Assembly: GCF_003031405.1 (NCBI RefSeq)
Contig: NZ_CP020469.1
Coordinates: 2,914,001-2,978,000, forward strand
Origin: Halomonas sp. 'Soap Lake #6'
GTDB lineage: Bacteria > Pseudomonadota > Gammaproteobacteria > Pseudomonadales > Halomonadaceae
Direction: 5' to 3'
Length of the DNA: 64,000 nt
Under the pieces are notes generated by a model that worked only from the letters and a program-made list of their open reading frames with translations, did no database searches and was not told the origin of the DNA. The translations under genes and the position numbers were made by a program. This document shows positions 1 through 10,405 of the stretch, piece after piece; the stretch's first letter is position 1, and each line of letters starts with the position of its first letter.

Positions 1-771
1 TGCTCGCTGGACTGTAGCTTCTGCTCTACCGGAAAGCAGGGATTCCAGCGTAACTTGACCGCCGCGGAGATCATCGGCCAGGTATGGGTCGCTCAACGCA
101 GCGTTGGGCCACGCCGGGACACCGCCAACCGTCCAGTTACCAACGTCGTCATGATGGGCATGGGGGAACCCCTACTCAACTTCGATAACGTTGTGCCTGC
201 AATGAAATTAATGCTGGATGATAACGGCTACGGGCTTTCGAAGCGCCGGGTCACGCTCTCTACCTCCGGCGTTGTTCCGATGATTGACAAGCTAGGTGAT
301 GAGATGGACGTTAGCCTAGCCATTTCGCTACACGCGTCAACTGACGAGTTGCGTAATGAGTTGGTGCCCATTAACCGTAAGTACAATATCCGTGCGCTCC
401 TGGATGCCTGCCACCGCTACTTATCAAAATGCCCTGACAACCGCCAGGTCACTATCGAGTACACGCTGATCCATGATGTGAACGACCAACAGGAGCACGC
501 CGAGCAACTGGCAGCACTGCTCAAAGAGCTACCTTGTAAAATTAATTTAATACCGTTTAATCCGTTCCCAAACTCAGGGTACGAGAAGCCGTCACGCAAC
601 CAAGTCATGCGTTTCCAGCAATGGCTATACGATTTAGGCTACAACGCTACGGTGCGCACAACCCGCGGTGACGATATCGATGCTGCCTGCGGCCAGCTTG
701 TCGGACGTGTAAAAGATCGCACCAAACGGAGCGCGCGCTATATTCAGTCCGTACAGCTTGATGCAGACTAG
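1..771 (+). CDS. rlmN: RlmN, 23S rRNA/tRNA adenine-C2 methyltransferase (5' end missing)
   Basis: Radical-SAM enzyme that methylates C2 of an adenine in 23S rRNA and in some tRNAs in the cytoplasm. The reading frame is open from base 1, so the start lies outside the window and 256 codons are visible. The first codons carry the iron-sulfur motif CSLDCSFC (CxxxCxxC, nucleotides 1-24). GMGEPL follows at about visible residues 53-58. The C-terminal AACGQL contains the cysteine that RlmN proteins methylate (about visible residue 230). It is the first gene of a conserved block with pilF, rodZ, ispG and hisS. The radical-SAM cysteines and the C-terminal cysteine together separate RlmN/Cfr from other radical-SAM enzymes; the housekeeping context favours RlmN over Cfr. 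Confidence 0.96.
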   Translation, partial: CSLDCSFCSTGKQGFQRNLTAAEIIGQVWVAQRSVGPRRDTANRPVTNVVMMGMGEPLLNFDNVVPAMKLMLDDNGYGLSKRRVTLSTSGVVPMIDKLGDEMDVSLAISLHASTDELRNELVPINRKYNIRALLDACHRYLSKCPDNRQVTIEYTLIHDVNDQQEHAEQLAALLKELPCKINLIPFNPFPNSGYEKPSRNQVMRFQQWLYDLGYNATVRTTRGDDIDAACGQLVGRVKDRTKRSARYIQSVQLDAD

Positions 772-914
772 TCTTATCCACCTTGACTTCCATTGAACAC
801 AGCGCTTTGATGGTCTCGTTTTGTGGGCAGCACCGGGCAAAATTCAGAAGCATAAAATTTAGAACAAACCGTCTATTAGTATTAGAGTTTAGAGGCTACA
901 TCAAGAGGGCATAC

Positions 915-1646
915 ATGACCGGTATTTGCAGACGCTTCCCATCCAGGGTACCCATGCTGTGTGTGCTTGTAGGCAGCATGTTGCTAACCGGCTGTGCAAC
1001 ACCAAACGGAGTAACTACCCAAGGAAACGAGGATGCAGCTGATGCCTATACTCAATTAGGTGTCGCCTACTTAGAGCGCGAGAATCTGCCCCGCGCATTA
1101 AACGCCCTAGACCGCGCCTTGGAAATTAATCCTCGTCACGCTGAGGCACTTCAGGCCCTAGCGCTGGTCTACCAGCAGCAAGGAGAGAACAAGCTTGCTC
1201 ATCATTACTTTCAGCAAGCCGTTAACACAGCACCCTCTTTTACCCGGGCGCGTAATAATTATGCCGCGTTTCTCTACCAACAAGCACAGTTTGCAGCGGC
1301 CTGCGAACAGCTAGAAATCGCATCGCAAGATGCCCAGTATGCCAACCGAGCCCAGCTATTTACCAATTTAGGGCAGTGTTACGTAGCACTGGAAAAATTT
1401 GATAGTGCCCGCGAAGGCTTTCAACGCGCGCAGAGTATCGACCCACGTAATGCACGTGGCTATTTAATGTTAGCTGAGTTAGAAGTTTCGCAGGGCAATT
1501 ACGGGCAAGCCTGGGAGCCACTGCAGAGCTATTTGCAATTGACCGGGCCAGACCCAGCAGCACTGGAAATGGCGATTGATCTCGCCCACGCACGCGGCGA
1601 CCACGCCGCAGCGGCGGATTACCAGCAGTTGCTGAATACCAATTAA
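915..1646 (+). CDS. pilF: PilF/PilW type IV pilus biogenesis TPR lipoprotein
   Basis: Outer-membrane pilotin that helps the PilQ secretin insert and multimerise during type IV pilus assembly. I chose the ATG at 915 because it gives a lipoprotein signal with lipobox LTGC and acylated Cys27. The open frame extends upstream to 783, but that extension has no signal-peptide character. The mature part of this 243-aa protein is a run of tetratricopeptide repeats (for example AYTQLGVAYLERENLPRALN, then LQALALVYQQQGENKLAHHY). The position between rlmN and rodZ is the classic pilF location in gammaproteobacteria. Other pilus genes are not in the window, so use in twitching or DNA uptake is inferred. 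A dprA gene for processing incoming DNA lies 13 kb away. Confidence 0.9.
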   Translation: MTGICRRFPSRVPMLCVLVGSMLLTGCATPNGVTTQGNEDAADAYTQLGVAYLERENLPRALNALDRALEINPRHAEALQALALVYQQQGENKLAHHYFQQAVNTAPSFTRARNNYAAFLYQQAQFAAACEQLEIASQDAQYANRAQLFTNLGQCYVALEKFDSAREGFQRAQSIDPRNARGYLMLAELEVSQGNYGQAWEPLQSYLQLTGPDPAALEMAIDLAHARGDHAAAADYQQLLNTN

Positions 1647-1686
1647 TGGATGCCTTGATCACCTATTTATTGAAGGATGCTCAGCC

Positions 1687-2631
1687 ATGAGCGAAACACA
1701 ATTACTTGATAGCGCCACCTCAAATACGGCCACTCCTGGTGAGCTTTTGTTACGCCAACGTGAAGCACTTGGCGTACCTCTGGTTGATGCCGCCCGCGCC
1801 CTCAACCTGCGCCCAGCAGTGATAGCGGGGCTGGAACAAGACAATTATGATGAAATCCCGGTTACCGCCTACCGCCGCGGCTACCTTCGCTCTTATGCTA
1901 AGTACTTGGATATGGACGACCGCCTAGTACTCGATGCCTATCAGGCACGCCACGGCAGTGCCGACACTGATCGCAAAGTCACACCTGTTTCAGTTGCCAG
2001 ACCACCATCGAAAATAGGCGCTTTGCTATTTAAGCTCGTTACACTACTGGTTATCGTTGGTTTAATTGCCGTTACGGTAATGTGGTGGCAAAGCCGCGGC
2101 GGCAGTGAACCACCAAGCATGGGTGCCTCACCGACAATAGAAGAAGAGGAAGCGCTCAGCGCCTCAAATGACCGAGAGCTCACGTCAGGCGTAGTTGCTC
2201 CTCCTCAGTTACCTTCTGAAACCAGCACAGATGCAAGCGAGGCCGCCACCAGTTCAGCACCGGCTGAGGCAACAGCAGAGGTATCGGAAGAAGCTACTCA
2301 ATCCGCGGTGTTGGTTGCATCAGATAGCACGCCAGCAGCAGATACCAGCGATGATGAACAGGCGACTGAGGCAGCCCCTGCTGCATCACCAAACACACTA
2401 GAACTGACATTTAACGAGCAGTCCTGGACAGAAATTTTTGATGCCAGCAACCAGCGAGTGTTTGTCGGCCTACAAGCCCCAGGCACTACCGCAAGCGTTG
2501 AGGGTACGCCCCCTTTTCGCTTAACGATCGGCAATGCCACCGGTGTAGAGCTGCGCTACCAAGGCGAGGTAGTTAACCTTCCTCAACGTGCTGGCGCCAA
2601 TAATGTTGCCCGCTTCACCCTAGGAGAGTGA
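1687..2631 (+). CDS. rodZ: RodZ cell-shape protein
   Basis: Bitopic inner-membrane protein that links MreB filaments to the wall elongation machinery and keeps rod shape. The 314-aa protein has the RodZ layout. A cytoplasmic helix-turn-helix domain (about 18-80, with [15 protein letters not shown]) is followed by one membrane segment (about 108-134, [18 protein letters not shown]). A long Ser/Thr/Ala/Glu-rich periplasmic linker (about 135-235) leads to a C-terminal beta-rich DUF4115 domain (about 235-314). An AAGGA ribosome site lies 9 bases before ATG 1687. The stop overlaps the upstream in-frame GTG of ispG, so the two genes are probably co-transcribed. The acidic, low-complexity linker is the least conserved part. 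Confidence 0.93.
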   Translation: MSETQLLDSATSNTATPGELLLRQREALGVPLVDAARALNLRPAVIAGLEQDNYDEIPVTAYRRGYLRSYAKYLDMDDRLVLDAYQARHGSADTDRKVTPVSVARPPSKIGALLFKLVTLLVIVGLIAVTVMWWQSRGGSEPPSMGASPTIEEEEALSASNDRELTSGVVAPPQLPSETSTDASEAATSSAPAEATAEVSEEATQSAVLVASDSTPAADTSDDEQATEAAPAASPNTLELTFNEQSWTEIFDASNQRVFVGLQAPGTTASVEGTPPFRLTIGNATGVELRYQGEVVNLPQRAGANNVARFTLGE

Positions 2632-2639
2632 CACGTCTT

Positions 2640-3755
2640 ATGCACGCCCCTTCTCCCATTAAACGCCGTTTCTCACGCCAAATTCATGTTGGCAACGTAG
2701 CCGTAGGCGGCGATGCGCCTATCGCTGTTCAGAGCATGACCAATACCAACACACTGGATGTTGCGGCCACTGTGGCGCAAATTCAGCAGTTGGAAAAAGC
2801 TGGCGCTGATATTGTGCGTGTCTCTGTACCGGACATGGACGCCGCGGAAACCTTTGGCCAAATTAAAAAGCTAGTCGATGTTCCACTAGTTGCTGACATC
2901 CATTTCGATTACAAAATTGCCTTACGCGTTGCCGAACTTGGCGTTGACTGCCTACGGATCAATCCCGGCAATATTGGCCGGGAAGACCGGGTCCGTGCGG
3001 TAGTAAGCGCTGCCCGCGATCACGGCATTCCGATCCGCATCGGTGTTAATGCAGGCTCTTTAGAAAAAGACCTGCAAAAAAAGTATGGCGAGCCTACCCC
3101 CGCAGCTCTGGTAGAGTCAGCCATGCGCCATATTGACTACCTGGAACGGCTGAACTTTCCCGACTTTAAAGTCAGCGTAAAGGCCTCAGATGTATTTATG
3201 GCTGTCGCTGCTTACCGCGACCTCGCTACTCGTATTGAGCAGCCGCTGCACCTGGGCATTACCGAAGCAGGTGGGCTGCGCGCAGGCACCGTTAAGTCAT
3301 CCATTGGCCTTGGCATGCTACTGATGGACGGGATTGGCGACACTATCCGCGTTTCCCTGGCGGCCGACCCGGTGGAAGAAGTTAAAGTTGGTTTTGATAT
3401 GCTCAAAAGCCTTAAGCTACGCGCCAAAGGCATCAACTTTATCGCCTGCCCCAGCTGTTCACGCCAAAACTTCGATGTTATCAGCACCATGAACCAGCTT
3501 GAAGAACGCTTAGAAGACGTGATGACCCCTTTGGATGTCTCGGTCATTGGCTGTGTAGTGAATGGCCCAGGCGAAGCAAAAGAGACGGATATTGGCCTAA
3601 CCGGCGGCTCACCTGCCAACCTGGTATACATCGACGGCAAGCCTGCAAGTAAGCTGCGCAATGACCACCTTGTGGATGATCTTGAAAAGCTGATCCGTGA
3701 GAAAGTGCGTCAAAAACAGCAGCAAGAAAACGATATGATCGCTCGCAGCGTTTAA
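2640..3755 (+). CDS. ispG: IspG, 4-hydroxy-3-methylbut-2-enyl diphosphate synthase
   Basis: Catalyses the penultimate step of the MEP isoprenoid pathway, reductive ring-opening of MEcPP to HMBPP, using a [4Fe-4S] cluster in the cytoplasm. Counted from ATG 2640 (371 aa), the cluster ligands are Cys270 and Cys273 in [10 protein letters not shown] and Cys305 in GCVVNGPGE, matching E. coli numbering exactly. An in-frame GTG at 2628 overlaps the rodZ stop but sits directly on the AGGAGA sequence. ATG 2640 has that sequence 12 bases upstream and gives the expected N-terminus [10 protein letters not shown], so I prefer it. The gene belongs to the rodZ-ispG-hisS block. Confidence 0.96.
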   Translation: MHAPSPIKRRFSRQIHVGNVAVGGDAPIAVQSMTNTNTLDVAATVAQIQQLEKAGADIVRVSVPDMDAAETFGQIKKLVDVPLVADIHFDYKIALRVAELGVDCLRINPGNIGREDRVRAVVSAARDHGIPIRIGVNAGSLEKDLQKKYGEPTPAALVESAMRHIDYLERLNFPDFKVSVKASDVFMAVAAYRDLATRIEQPLHLGITEAGGLRAGTVKSSIGLGMLLMDGIGDTIRVSLAADPVEEVKVGFDMLKSLKLRAKGINFIACPSCSRQNFDVISTMNQLEERLEDVMTPLDVSVIGCVVNGPGEAKETDIGLTGGSPANLVYIDGKPASKLRNDHLVDDLEKLIREKVRQKQQQENDMIARSV

Positions 3756-3840
3756 CGCCGAGCCAGATGCCCAGCCGGACTGCCCCGTATTGCTTATACA
3801 TTTTTGGGCCCCGCGCTGCCTCCCATACAAGGAGTTTTCA

Positions 3841-5136
3841 TTGAGTAAGTCCGCTGTTAAAAAGATTCAAGCGATCCGAGGTATGAACGACCTATTGCCC
3901 AGCGACAGCCCTCGCTGGCAATTTTTTGAAGCCAACGTCCGTAAATTAATGCATCGCTATGGCTTTGAAGAAATTCGCACCCCGATAGTCGAGCAAACCG
4001 CACTGTTCGCCCGATCTATTGGTGAAGTGACGGATATCGTTGAAAAAGAGATGTACACCTTCGACGATCGCAATGGTGACAGCCTGACACTACGTCCGGA
4101 AGGCACTGCTAGCTGCGTGCGTGCGGCCATGGAGCATGGCCTGCTACACAATCAAACGCAGCGGCTGTGGTATCAGGGCCCGATGTTTCGGCATGAGCGC
4201 CCGCAAAAAGGCCGTTACCGCCAGTTCCACCAAATAGGCGTCGAAACCTATGGCTTTGAAGGCCCGGACATCGATGCTGAGGTCATTTTACTCTCGGCCC
4301 GCCTATGGCGAGAACTGGGCCTTTTGGACCACGTAACGCTAGAACTCAACTCTCTAGGTTCACTAGAGGCGCGCACCGCCTACCGCGATAAGTTGGTGGC
4401 CTACTTTGAACAGCACCACGATGTGTTAGACGAAGACTCCAAACGCCGCCTAACCAGCAATCCGCTGCGCATTCTGGACTCCAAGAACCCAGCAATGGCC
4501 GATATGCTCAATGCCGCGCCGCAGCTGATGGATCACCTAGACGATGCATCGCGAGAGCATTTTGAGCAGTTAAAGGCGATGTTAGACGCTGCAGATATTG
4601 GGTATGTTATCAACCCACGCTTGGTACGCGGCCTAGACTACTACTGCCGCACTGTTTTCGAGTGGACTACTACCGCGCTTGGCAGCCAAGGCACGGTTTG
4701 TGCAGGCGGGCGTTACGATGGTCTGGTTGAGCAGTTAGGTGGTAAACCTACCCCAGCTGTTGGCTTTGCCATGGGTATTGAACGCCTTGTTCTTCTGCTG
4801 GAAACGCTCAATTTAGTGCCTGATGCAGCGCTGGGCGGCTGCGATGTATACCTGCTACCTATGGATGACAGCACCACAGTGACGGCGCTCATACTAGCAG
4901 AGCAGCTACGCAGTGAGCTGCCGGAACTCAGGCTACAGCTACATTGCGGTGGTGGTAGCTTCAAAAGCCGCATGAAAAAAGCTGACAAAAGCGCTGCCCC
5001 TATTGCGGTGCTGATAGGTGAAGACGAGCTGGCTGAAAACAGCGTAACGCTTAAGTTTCTGCGTGATGAGCGCGAGCAACAGCGTGTAGCCCAAGCTGAC
5101 CTTGCCGCCATGCTCCGTGAGCTAGTCGCCCATTAA
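3841..5136 (+). CDS. hisS: HisS, histidyl-tRNA synthetase
   Basis: Class II aminoacyl-tRNA synthetase that charges tRNA-His in the cytoplasm. I place the start at TTG 3841: AAGGAG lies 6 bases upstream and the product begins [20 protein letters not shown], the normal HisS N-terminus. The open frame reaches back to 3790 without homologous sequence. The 431-aa protein shows motif 2 ([15 protein letters not shown]), the histidine-binding HisA motif ([15 protein letters not shown]), motif 3 (GFAMGIERL) and a C-terminal anticodon-binding domain. The rare TTG start may moderate expression. It lies between ispG and yfgM, as in many gammaproteobacteria. Confidence 0.96.
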   Translation: MSKSAVKKIQAIRGMNDLLPSDSPRWQFFEANVRKLMHRYGFEEIRTPIVEQTALFARSIGEVTDIVEKEMYTFDDRNGDSLTLRPEGTASCVRAAMEHGLLHNQTQRLWYQGPMFRHERPQKGRYRQFHQIGVETYGFEGPDIDAEVILLSARLWRELGLLDHVTLELNSLGSLEARTAYRDKLVAYFEQHHDVLDEDSKRRLTSNPLRILDSKNPAMADMLNAAPQLMDHLDDASREHFEQLKAMLDAADIGYVINPRLVRGLDYYCRTVFEWTTTALGSQGTVCAGGRYDGLVEQLGGKPTPAVGFAMGIERLVLLLETLNLVPDAALGGCDVYLLPMDDSTTVTALILAEQLRSELPELRLQLHCGGGSFKSRMKKADKSAAPIAVLIGEDELAENSVTLKFLRDEREQQRVAQADLAAMLRELVAH

Positions 5137-5223
5137 TCTTACTGCTGGATAGGCCAAGCCAATCCAGCAGGTGAATACTCGCTAGCCGCATAAGCGGCTA
5201 TGCAACAGAACAGGAGGCCGCCC

Positions 5224-5883
5224 GTGGCGGAGCTGAGAAGCGAAGAAGAGCAGCTTGAGGTAGCAAAGCGCTGGTGGAAAGAGAATGGAACTTCTCTTAT
5301 TGCAGGTGCTGTTCTCGCGGCAGCGGGGGTACTTGGCTGGAATGCCTGGCAAAACTATCAGGAAGGCCAGGCTGAAGCCGCCTCTGCCCGTTATCAACAG
5401 CTGGTTAATATGACGGCTAGCAACACCCTGGAAGACGACCAATTGGTCGCTGCCCGTGAGTTGATTAGCGAAATTAACGACGAGCATGGCAAGACACTCT
5501 ATGCCGAGCTGGCACTGTTATTGGATGCCCGACTTGCCGTTCAGCAGGGTAATCTAGACGACGCCAGAACCGCCCTTGAGCAAGTTGCCAGTAGCTCCTC
5601 GCGCCGTTATGTACAGAGCCTAGCTTGGCTACGTTTAGCACGTATAGAAGTCGCCGAAGGCAACCCTGAAGCAGCATTGAGCCTACTCGATGAGCCTATT
5701 ACAGAGTCGCTCGCCGCTCAAAAAGCGAATATCCAAGGTGATGCTTATGCCGCTTTGGGAGAAACAGAACAAGCACGCGAAGCTTGGCAAACCGCTCTAG
5801 AGTTGGCACAAACTCAGAACCAGGCTCTCTATGGCGTACAGTTTAAGCTTGACGACCTTGGCGCCAAGGAGGCGACACAATGA
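5224..5883 (+). CDS. yfgM: YfgM-like tetratricopeptide protein, ancillary SecYEG translocon subunit
   Basis: Inner-membrane protein of the YfgM family, which associates with SecYEG and the chaperone PpiD and helps pass exported proteins to periplasmic folding factors. GTG 5224 is preceded by AGGAGG with 6-base spacing and gives MAELRSEEEQLEVAKRWWKE, the family N-terminus; the frame extends to 5200 without support. The 219-aa protein has a short cytoplasmic tail, one membrane helix (about residues 24-40, LIAGAVLAAAGVLGWNAW) and periplasmic TPR-like helices. Its stop overlaps bamB by 4 bases, so export and outer-membrane assembly genes are translationally coupled. Confidence 0.88.
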   Translation: MAELRSEEEQLEVAKRWWKENGTSLIAGAVLAAAGVLGWNAWQNYQEGQAEAASARYQQLVNMTASNTLEDDQLVAARELISEINDEHGKTLYAELALLLDARLAVQQGNLDDARTALEQVASSSSRRYVQSLAWLRLARIEVAEGNPEAALSLLDEPITESLAAQKANIQGDAYAALGETEQAREAWQTALELAQTQNQALYGVQFKLDDLGAKEATQ

Positions 5884-7064
5884 TGACGATCAGCCTTACA
5901 AAACCACTTTTTTCCAAGCATTTGCTGCGCGTGACGTTAGGCGCAATTGCTGTGGCTTTACTCGCTGGCTGTGCCAATAAAGGGGAGCCAGCCTATACAC
6001 CTAAAGAGCTACGCAGCTTTGAAGAAACATCATCGCTGAATAGCGTTTGGCGTAGAAACGTCGGTGATGGCCTGGGCCGCGCACGCTACCCTATTGCCCC
6101 TGCCCGTGAGGGGGATACGGTATTTGCCGCAGATGCCACAGGCTTAGTGATGGCATTAAATGCCGATAATGGCGAGCGTAAGTGGCAAACTCGGCTGGAC
6201 ACGCCGGTCTCAAGCGCACTGAATGCTGTGGCAGGCTACGTCTACCTAGGTACCCGCAATGGTGAAGTGATCGCCATCAACCAACGCGATGGTAGCGTAA
6301 GCTGGCGTTCACGAGTTTCCAGTGAAGTACTGGCAGCCCCTCAAGCTAACCAGCAGTTACTGCTGGTACAAAGCATTGATGGCCAAGTGACGGCGTTAGA
6401 TCGTACTAGCGGTGAAGAGCGTTGGGTTTATACCAGCACCCAACCGTCGCTTACCTTACGTGGTACTGGCACCCCCATGGTGATCGACCCCGTCACCTTT
6501 ATTGGTACGGCTAATGGTCGTTTAACCACCCTGGATAACCGTAATGGGCAGCCACTCTGGGATATGCAGATTGCCAATCCACGTGGGCGCAGTGAGGTTG
6601 AACGTCTGGTCGACTTAGCGGGCCAACCGGTGCTAAGCCCCGATGGGCGCTTATTTGTCACCAGCTATAATGGCCGCGTTGTCGCCCTTGAAGCTACCCG
6701 GGGCAGCGTATTGTGGGAAAGCAACCTGTCTAGCCGCCATACTCCCATTTTAGTCGGTGAGCTTTTATTTGTTGTTACCCACAACAGCCACGTTGTTGCC
6801 CTAGATGCCAACAGTGGCCGAGAGGTTTGGCGCAATAACAAGCTGGAAGACCGCTGGCTAACCGCCCCAGCCTTTGCTGATGGACGCTTGGTACTAGGCG
6901 ACTTTGAAGGCTATGTGCACCTGATTGATGCCCGCGGAGGCGACATTGTAGGTCGTACTCGCGTGCACAAATCTGGTATCAGTGTGCGCCCAGTGACCGA
7001 AGGCAAGATCATTCATGTCCAGGCCAATAATGGTCGCCTGGAAACCCTGGAAGTAACTCCATGA
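5880..7064 (+). CDS. bamB: BamB, outer-membrane protein assembly lipoprotein
   Basis: Subunit of the BAM complex that folds beta-barrel proteins into the outer membrane; anchored on its periplasmic face. The 394-aa protein has a lipoprotein signal with lipobox LAGC and acylated Cys31. PQQ-type beta-propeller blades follow, with repeats such as [42 protein letters not shown] and [17 protein letters not shown] 5880 overlaps the yfgM stop (ATGA) and the gene end overlaps der by 4 bases, giving a tight yfgM-bamB-der unit. An alternative ATG three bases later would change only one residue. Confidence 0.94.
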   Translation: MMTISLTKPLFSKHLLRVTLGAIAVALLAGCANKGEPAYTPKELRSFEETSSLNSVWRRNVGDGLGRARYPIAPAREGDTVFAADATGLVMALNADNGERKWQTRLDTPVSSALNAVAGYVYLGTRNGEVIAINQRDGSVSWRSRVSSEVLAAPQANQQLLLVQSIDGQVTALDRTSGEERWVYTSTQPSLTLRGTGTPMVIDPVTFIGTANGRLTTLDNRNGQPLWDMQIANPRGRSEVERLVDLAGQPVLSPDGRLFVTSYNGRVVALEATRGSVLWESNLSSRHTPILVGELLFVVTHNSHVVALDANSGREVWRNNKLEDRWLTAPAFADGRLVLGDFEGYVHLIDARGGDIVGRTRVHKSGISVRPVTEGKIIHVQANNGRLETLEVTP

Positions 7065-8464
7065 CACCCGTCATTGCTTTAGTCGGTCGCCCCAATGTGG
7101 GCAAATCGACGCTGTTTAACCGCCTAACGCGTTCGCGTGATGCGCTCGTGGCCGATTTTCCCGGCCTCACCCGTGATCGCAAATATGGCAATGGCATGCT
7201 GGGCGATAAAGTCTATACGGTGATCGACACCGGTGGCATCAGTGGTGACGAAGAGGGCATTGATGCTGCCATGGCCGAGCAGTCACTCGCTGCCATTGAT
7301 GAAGCCGATATTGTGCTGTTTATGGTCGACGCACGGGCTGGCCTCATCGCCGCTGACCAAGCGATTGCTAACCACCTACGGGTTAACCAGAAAAAAACCT
7401 GGCTGGTGGTGAATAAAACCGACGGGCTGGAAGAGCACTCCGCAATGGGTGACTTTTGGTCATTGGGCCTGGGAGACCCTTGGCCTATCGCAGCCGCCCA
7501 CGGGCGTAACGTTTCGACCCTGATCGACGCCGTACTTGCCCCCTTCCCCGAGCGTGACGCCAGCATTCCTGCCGACACCGGCAGCAAGGGTATTCGTATC
7601 GGTGTGATTGGCCGTCCAAACGTGGGCAAATCGACCTTGGTCAACCGCCTGCTCGGCGAAGAGCGCGTGGTGGTGTTTGATGAAGCAGGCACCACCCGCG
7701 ATGCTATCGAGATCCCTTTCGAACGCCGTGGCAAGCCCTATGTATTGATTGATACAGCGGGCATCCGGCGGCGCAAGAACGTGCGTGAAATTGCCGAAAA
7801 GTTTTCCATTATCAAAACCCTGGATGCGATTAAAGAGTCGCATGTAGTGATCATGGTATTGGATGGCTCCAGCGGCTTGGTTGAGCAAGACATGCACCTG
7901 CTTGACTATGTATTAACTACTGGGCGCGCTCTGGTACTGGCAGTCAATAAGTGGGATGGCCTGGAGAGTGAAGTCAAAGAGAAAATGCGCACTGAGGTGA
8001 AACGCCGCCTAGGTTTTGCGGATTACGCCGAGCTGCACTTTATCTCTGCCCTGCACGGTACAGCGGTGGGTGATCTTTACCCCTCGATTGATCGTGCCTT
8101 TGATGCCGCCAATGCTCATTGGTCGACCAACCGCTTAACTACACTGCTGCAAGACGCAGTGAGCCAAAATCCGCCGCCAATGGTTCACGGGCGTCGAATT
8201 AAGCTGCGTATGGCCCACCAGGGCGGCAGTAATCCCCCGATTATCGTCGTGCACGGCAATCAAACGGAAGCGTTGCCAGAGGCCTACCGCCGCTATCTGA
8301 CCAATACTTTCCGTAAAGTATTAAAAGTGCGCGGCACACCAATACGCTTTGAGTTCCGCTCGGGTAGCAACCCGTTCGATAACATGGCGGGTGCCAGCGA
8401 CAAAGAGAAGGCTAAAAAGCGCGAGCTAGACCGCACCAAAGAGGCGCGTAAGAGCCGACGCTAA
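7061..8464 (+). CDS. der: Der (EngA), double-domain ribosome assembly GTPase
   Basis: Essential GTPase needed for maturation of the 50S ribosomal subunit. The 467-aa protein has the diagnostic two tandem G domains. The first has P-loop GRPNVGKST near residue 8 with DTGG and NKTD; the second has GRPNVGKST near residue 186 with DTAG and NKWD. A KH-like C-terminal domain (about 370-440) and a basic tail ([18 protein letters not shown]) follow. The start overlaps bamB by 4 bases. It is the last gene of the block that begins with rlmN and is followed by a rho-independent terminator at 8527. Confidence 0.96.
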   Translation: MTPVIALVGRPNVGKSTLFNRLTRSRDALVADFPGLTRDRKYGNGMLGDKVYTVIDTGGISGDEEGIDAAMAEQSLAAIDEADIVLFMVDARAGLIAADQAIANHLRVNQKKTWLVVNKTDGLEEHSAMGDFWSLGLGDPWPIAAAHGRNVSTLIDAVLAPFPERDASIPADTGSKGIRIGVIGRPNVGKSTLVNRLLGEERVVVFDEAGTTRDAIEIPFERRGKPYVLIDTAGIRRRKNVREIAEKFSIIKTLDAIKESHVVIMVLDGSSGLVEQDMHLLDYVLTTGRALVLAVNKWDGLESEVKEKMRTEVKRRLGFADYAELHFISALHGTAVGDLYPSIDRAFDAANAHWSTNRLTTLLQDAVSQNPPPMVHGRRIKLRMAHQGGSNPPIIVVHGNQTEALPEAYRRYLTNTFRKVLKVRGTPIRFEFRSGSNPFDNMAGASDKEKAKKRELDRTKEARKSRR

Positions 8465-8791
8465 GTGCCTTCACTACACGCCTAAGTTGATAAGTATTTT
8501 CGTTAATACGTATTACTAGTGATACAAAACGCCTGTTGGATATCCTCCTTCAGGCGTTTTTTTAATGTGGCCTACCCAATCCCTATGCTGTTTTCCAGCT
8601 ATCCTGTGGCCGCCCAAATTTGTGGGCAGATATGCTCGAACTCTTTGGTTACCCAGTTTAACTTCCAAGGAATAGCTTTGGTTGATTTCGTCAACTGCGC
8701 TATTGACAAACCCGCCAGCTAGCCCTCAAATGGCCGCGCCTTTCAGCGTTGCCTCACCCTGAATTTTCAGCCCTTCCCAGGAGGGAACTCT
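8465..8791. other. Intergenic region between der and the next lipoprotein
   Basis: A 327-base gap. Its left half holds the der terminator. The right half contains a short open frame (8519-8722) with no ribosome site and no recognisable protein features; it even reads through the terminator. AGGAGGG just before 8792 is the ribosome site of the next gene. I see no RNA gene. Confidence 0.6.
8527..8563 (+). terminator. Rho-independent terminator after der
   Basis: Perfect 10-bp stem, AAAACGCCTG (8527-8536) pairing with CAGGCGTTTT (8551-8560), with a 14-base loop and a run of seven T. It ends the rlmN-to-der block. Confidence 0.9.
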
Positions 8792-9406
8792 ATGCTTACT
8801 ACCGTTAGTCGCTGGCGCGGATTTGCTATGTTAGCCATGGCAAGCTTACTAACCGGCTGCCTTGCACTTCCCCAAACGGGCCTATTTGCTTTTCGTCTAG
8901 CGGTTACCTCTCTAGGTATTGAAGAGGTTCGCATTGGCCCCTACAGCCTTAACGCCGGGCTTGATACAAGCGACTTAACAAGCTTAATCGCCTCTAGTCT
9001 GGGCGCGGGCAGCTTGCCCGTTCAGGCTACATTGGCGATGGGCCTGGGGCTGCCAGCAGGCATGCCTGCCGTTGAGATGTCAGGCTTTCGATGGACGCTA
9101 GATATGCCTGGAGTAGATCCCGTACAGGGTCAATACCAGCAGGACGTGACCCTGACACCAGGCGACGATGCAAAACTACGTCTACCCGTTGCGTTCGATA
9201 TTTTGACCACGGACCCTCAGCGCATGACGCCAATGCTAGAGCTCGCGAACCAGTTAGCATCACAGGGCTCACTACCTGCTGGTAGTGAGCTGGCGATCAC
9301 CCCTGGAGATCTGCGCGGTTTAGGCATGACGCTACCATCTGGCCTCTTCACTCCTACCATTCGCTTGAATGTCGGGGCCGATGGCCAGCTCACTCCTCAG
9401 CGCTAG
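8792..9406 (+). CDS. Predicted lipoprotein of unknown function
   Basis: I do not recognise a family. The 204-aa product starts with a clear lipoprotein signal peptide (lipobox LTGC, Cys23) preceded by a strong AGGAGGG ribosome site, so export and lipid anchoring are likely. The rest is rich in Leu, Gly, Thr and Pro with alternating hydrophobic residues and no cysteines, resembling a beta-rich lipid-binding or LEA-type fold. Phrases such as IGPYSLNAGLDTSDL and LRLPVAFDILTTDPQRM recall WHy/LEA-14-like proteins, but I cannot establish this. It stands alone behind the der terminator and faces the convergent DUF815 gene, with only 16 bases between their ends. Confidence 0.7.
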   Translation: MLTTVSRWRGFAMLAMASLLTGCLALPQTGLFAFRLAVTSLGIEEVRIGPYSLNAGLDTSDLTSLIASSLGAGSLPVQATLAMGLGLPAGMPAVEMSGFRWTLDMPGVDPVQGQYQQDVTLTPGDDAKLRLPVAFDILTTDPQRMTPMLELANQLASQGSLPAGSELAITPGDLRGLGMTLPSGLFTPTIRLNVGADGQLTPQR

Positions 9407-9422
9407 GCCAATACCATAAAGA

Positions 9423-10307
9423 TTATTTTTTTGACGGCTGTACCTTCTCGTGCAGCCGCTTGCGGCCAACCCAATGGGCTGCAAATTGCCAAGCAGTTCG
9501 ACCACTCCGCCCCCCTCTCAAAGTAGCGAAACGAACGGCTTCAGCCTTTGTTGCATCACTCCAATCCTGCTGTCCACCAAGATGACGAACCCAATGCTCA
9601 CACACCTCAAGGTACGTCGCTTGATTGAAAGGATGAAACCCTAGCCATAGTCCAAACCGATCAGAGAGAGAAATTTTCTCTTCTACCGCATCACCATGAT
9701 GCAACTCCTCACCGACCAAGCGTGTATTGCTATTGTCTTGCATGGACTCCGGCAATAAATGGCGACGGTTGGAGGTGGCATACAGCAGGACATTCTCAGG
9801 TGGCCCAGTTAAGGCCCCATCTACAACACTTTTAAGCGCTTTATAAGCGTCGTCGTTGCCCTCAAAAGAGAGGTCATCGCAATACACCACAAAACGGTGA
9901 GGCATGTGTCGCAACTGCTCTACCAGTAGCGGCAGGCTACAAAGGTCGTGACGATCCACCTGAATCAGTCGTAGCCCCTCCTTTGCAAGCGAGTTAAGCA
10001 AGGCACGTATAATTGATGACTTTCCGCTCCCCCGAGAACCCCACAGTAAGGCGTGGTTCGCGGGTAAGCCTTGCAAAAAAGCGCGTGTATTATCAAGTAG
10101 AGCCAATTTTTGCCGCTCAATGCCCAGCAGGTCATCCAGAGTCAAGGTATCTCGAGGTGGCACTGGCACCAGCCATCCACCCAAAGGGTGGCGCTGCCAG
10201 ATAGCGGCCACATGAATTTCCCAATCCACCGGCGTTGGTGCTGGCGGCAGCCAGTGGTCGACATGATCCAGAAGGCGCGTTATGCGCTGGCTCAATTCAG
10301 CATCCAT
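9423..10307 (-). CDS. DUF815 family P-loop ATPase
   Basis: Cytoplasmic AAA-like ATPase of the DUF815 family; the biological role is not established. The 294-aa protein has Walker A GSRGSGKSS (about residues 90-98), a Walker B-like stretch FVVYCDDLSFE (about 139-149) and the sensor-like segment LLYATSNRRHLLP (about 175-187), all in the order expected for the family. The family-typical DDLLGIERQK precedes the P-loop. It lies alone on the minus strand, divergent from the M48 protease gene with 98 bases between starts. Family assignment is firm; substrate is unknown. Confidence 0.85.
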   Translation of the reverse strand: MDAELSQRITRLLDHVDHWLPPAPTPVDWEIHVAAIWQRHPLGGWLVPVPPRDTLTLDDLLGIERQKLALLDNTRAFLQGLPANHALLWGSRGSGKSSIIRALLNSLAKEGLRLIQVDRHDLCSLPLLVEQLRHMPHRFVVYCDDLSFEGNDDAYKALKSVVDGALTGPPENVLLYATSNRRHLLPESMQDNSNTRLVGEELHHGDAVEEKISLSDRFGLWLGFHPFNQATYLEVCEHWVRHLGGQQDWSDATKAEAVRFATLRGGRSGRTAWQFAAHWVGRKRLHEKVQPSKK

Positions 10308-10405
10308 CGTTGTCCCCAGAGTGCGTTATGATAGGAGAGATTGATTTACCACCGACAGTGGTATCTTGTGTGCAAGGCACTCTCTAGTCTATAAGGAAAC
10401 CGTCT

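Noticed and set aside
783..914. Longer N-terminus for PilF starting at 783
   Set aside because: The extra 44 residues would bury the lipoprotein signal peptide; ATG 915 gives a proper signal.
7213..7734. 173-codon minus-strand frame inside der
   Set aside because: It lies fully within a clear Der coding sequence on the other strand; shadow frame.
8519..8722. 67-codon open frame between der and the unknown lipoprotein gene
   Set aside because: It runs through the der terminator, has no ribosome site and shows no protein-like pattern.
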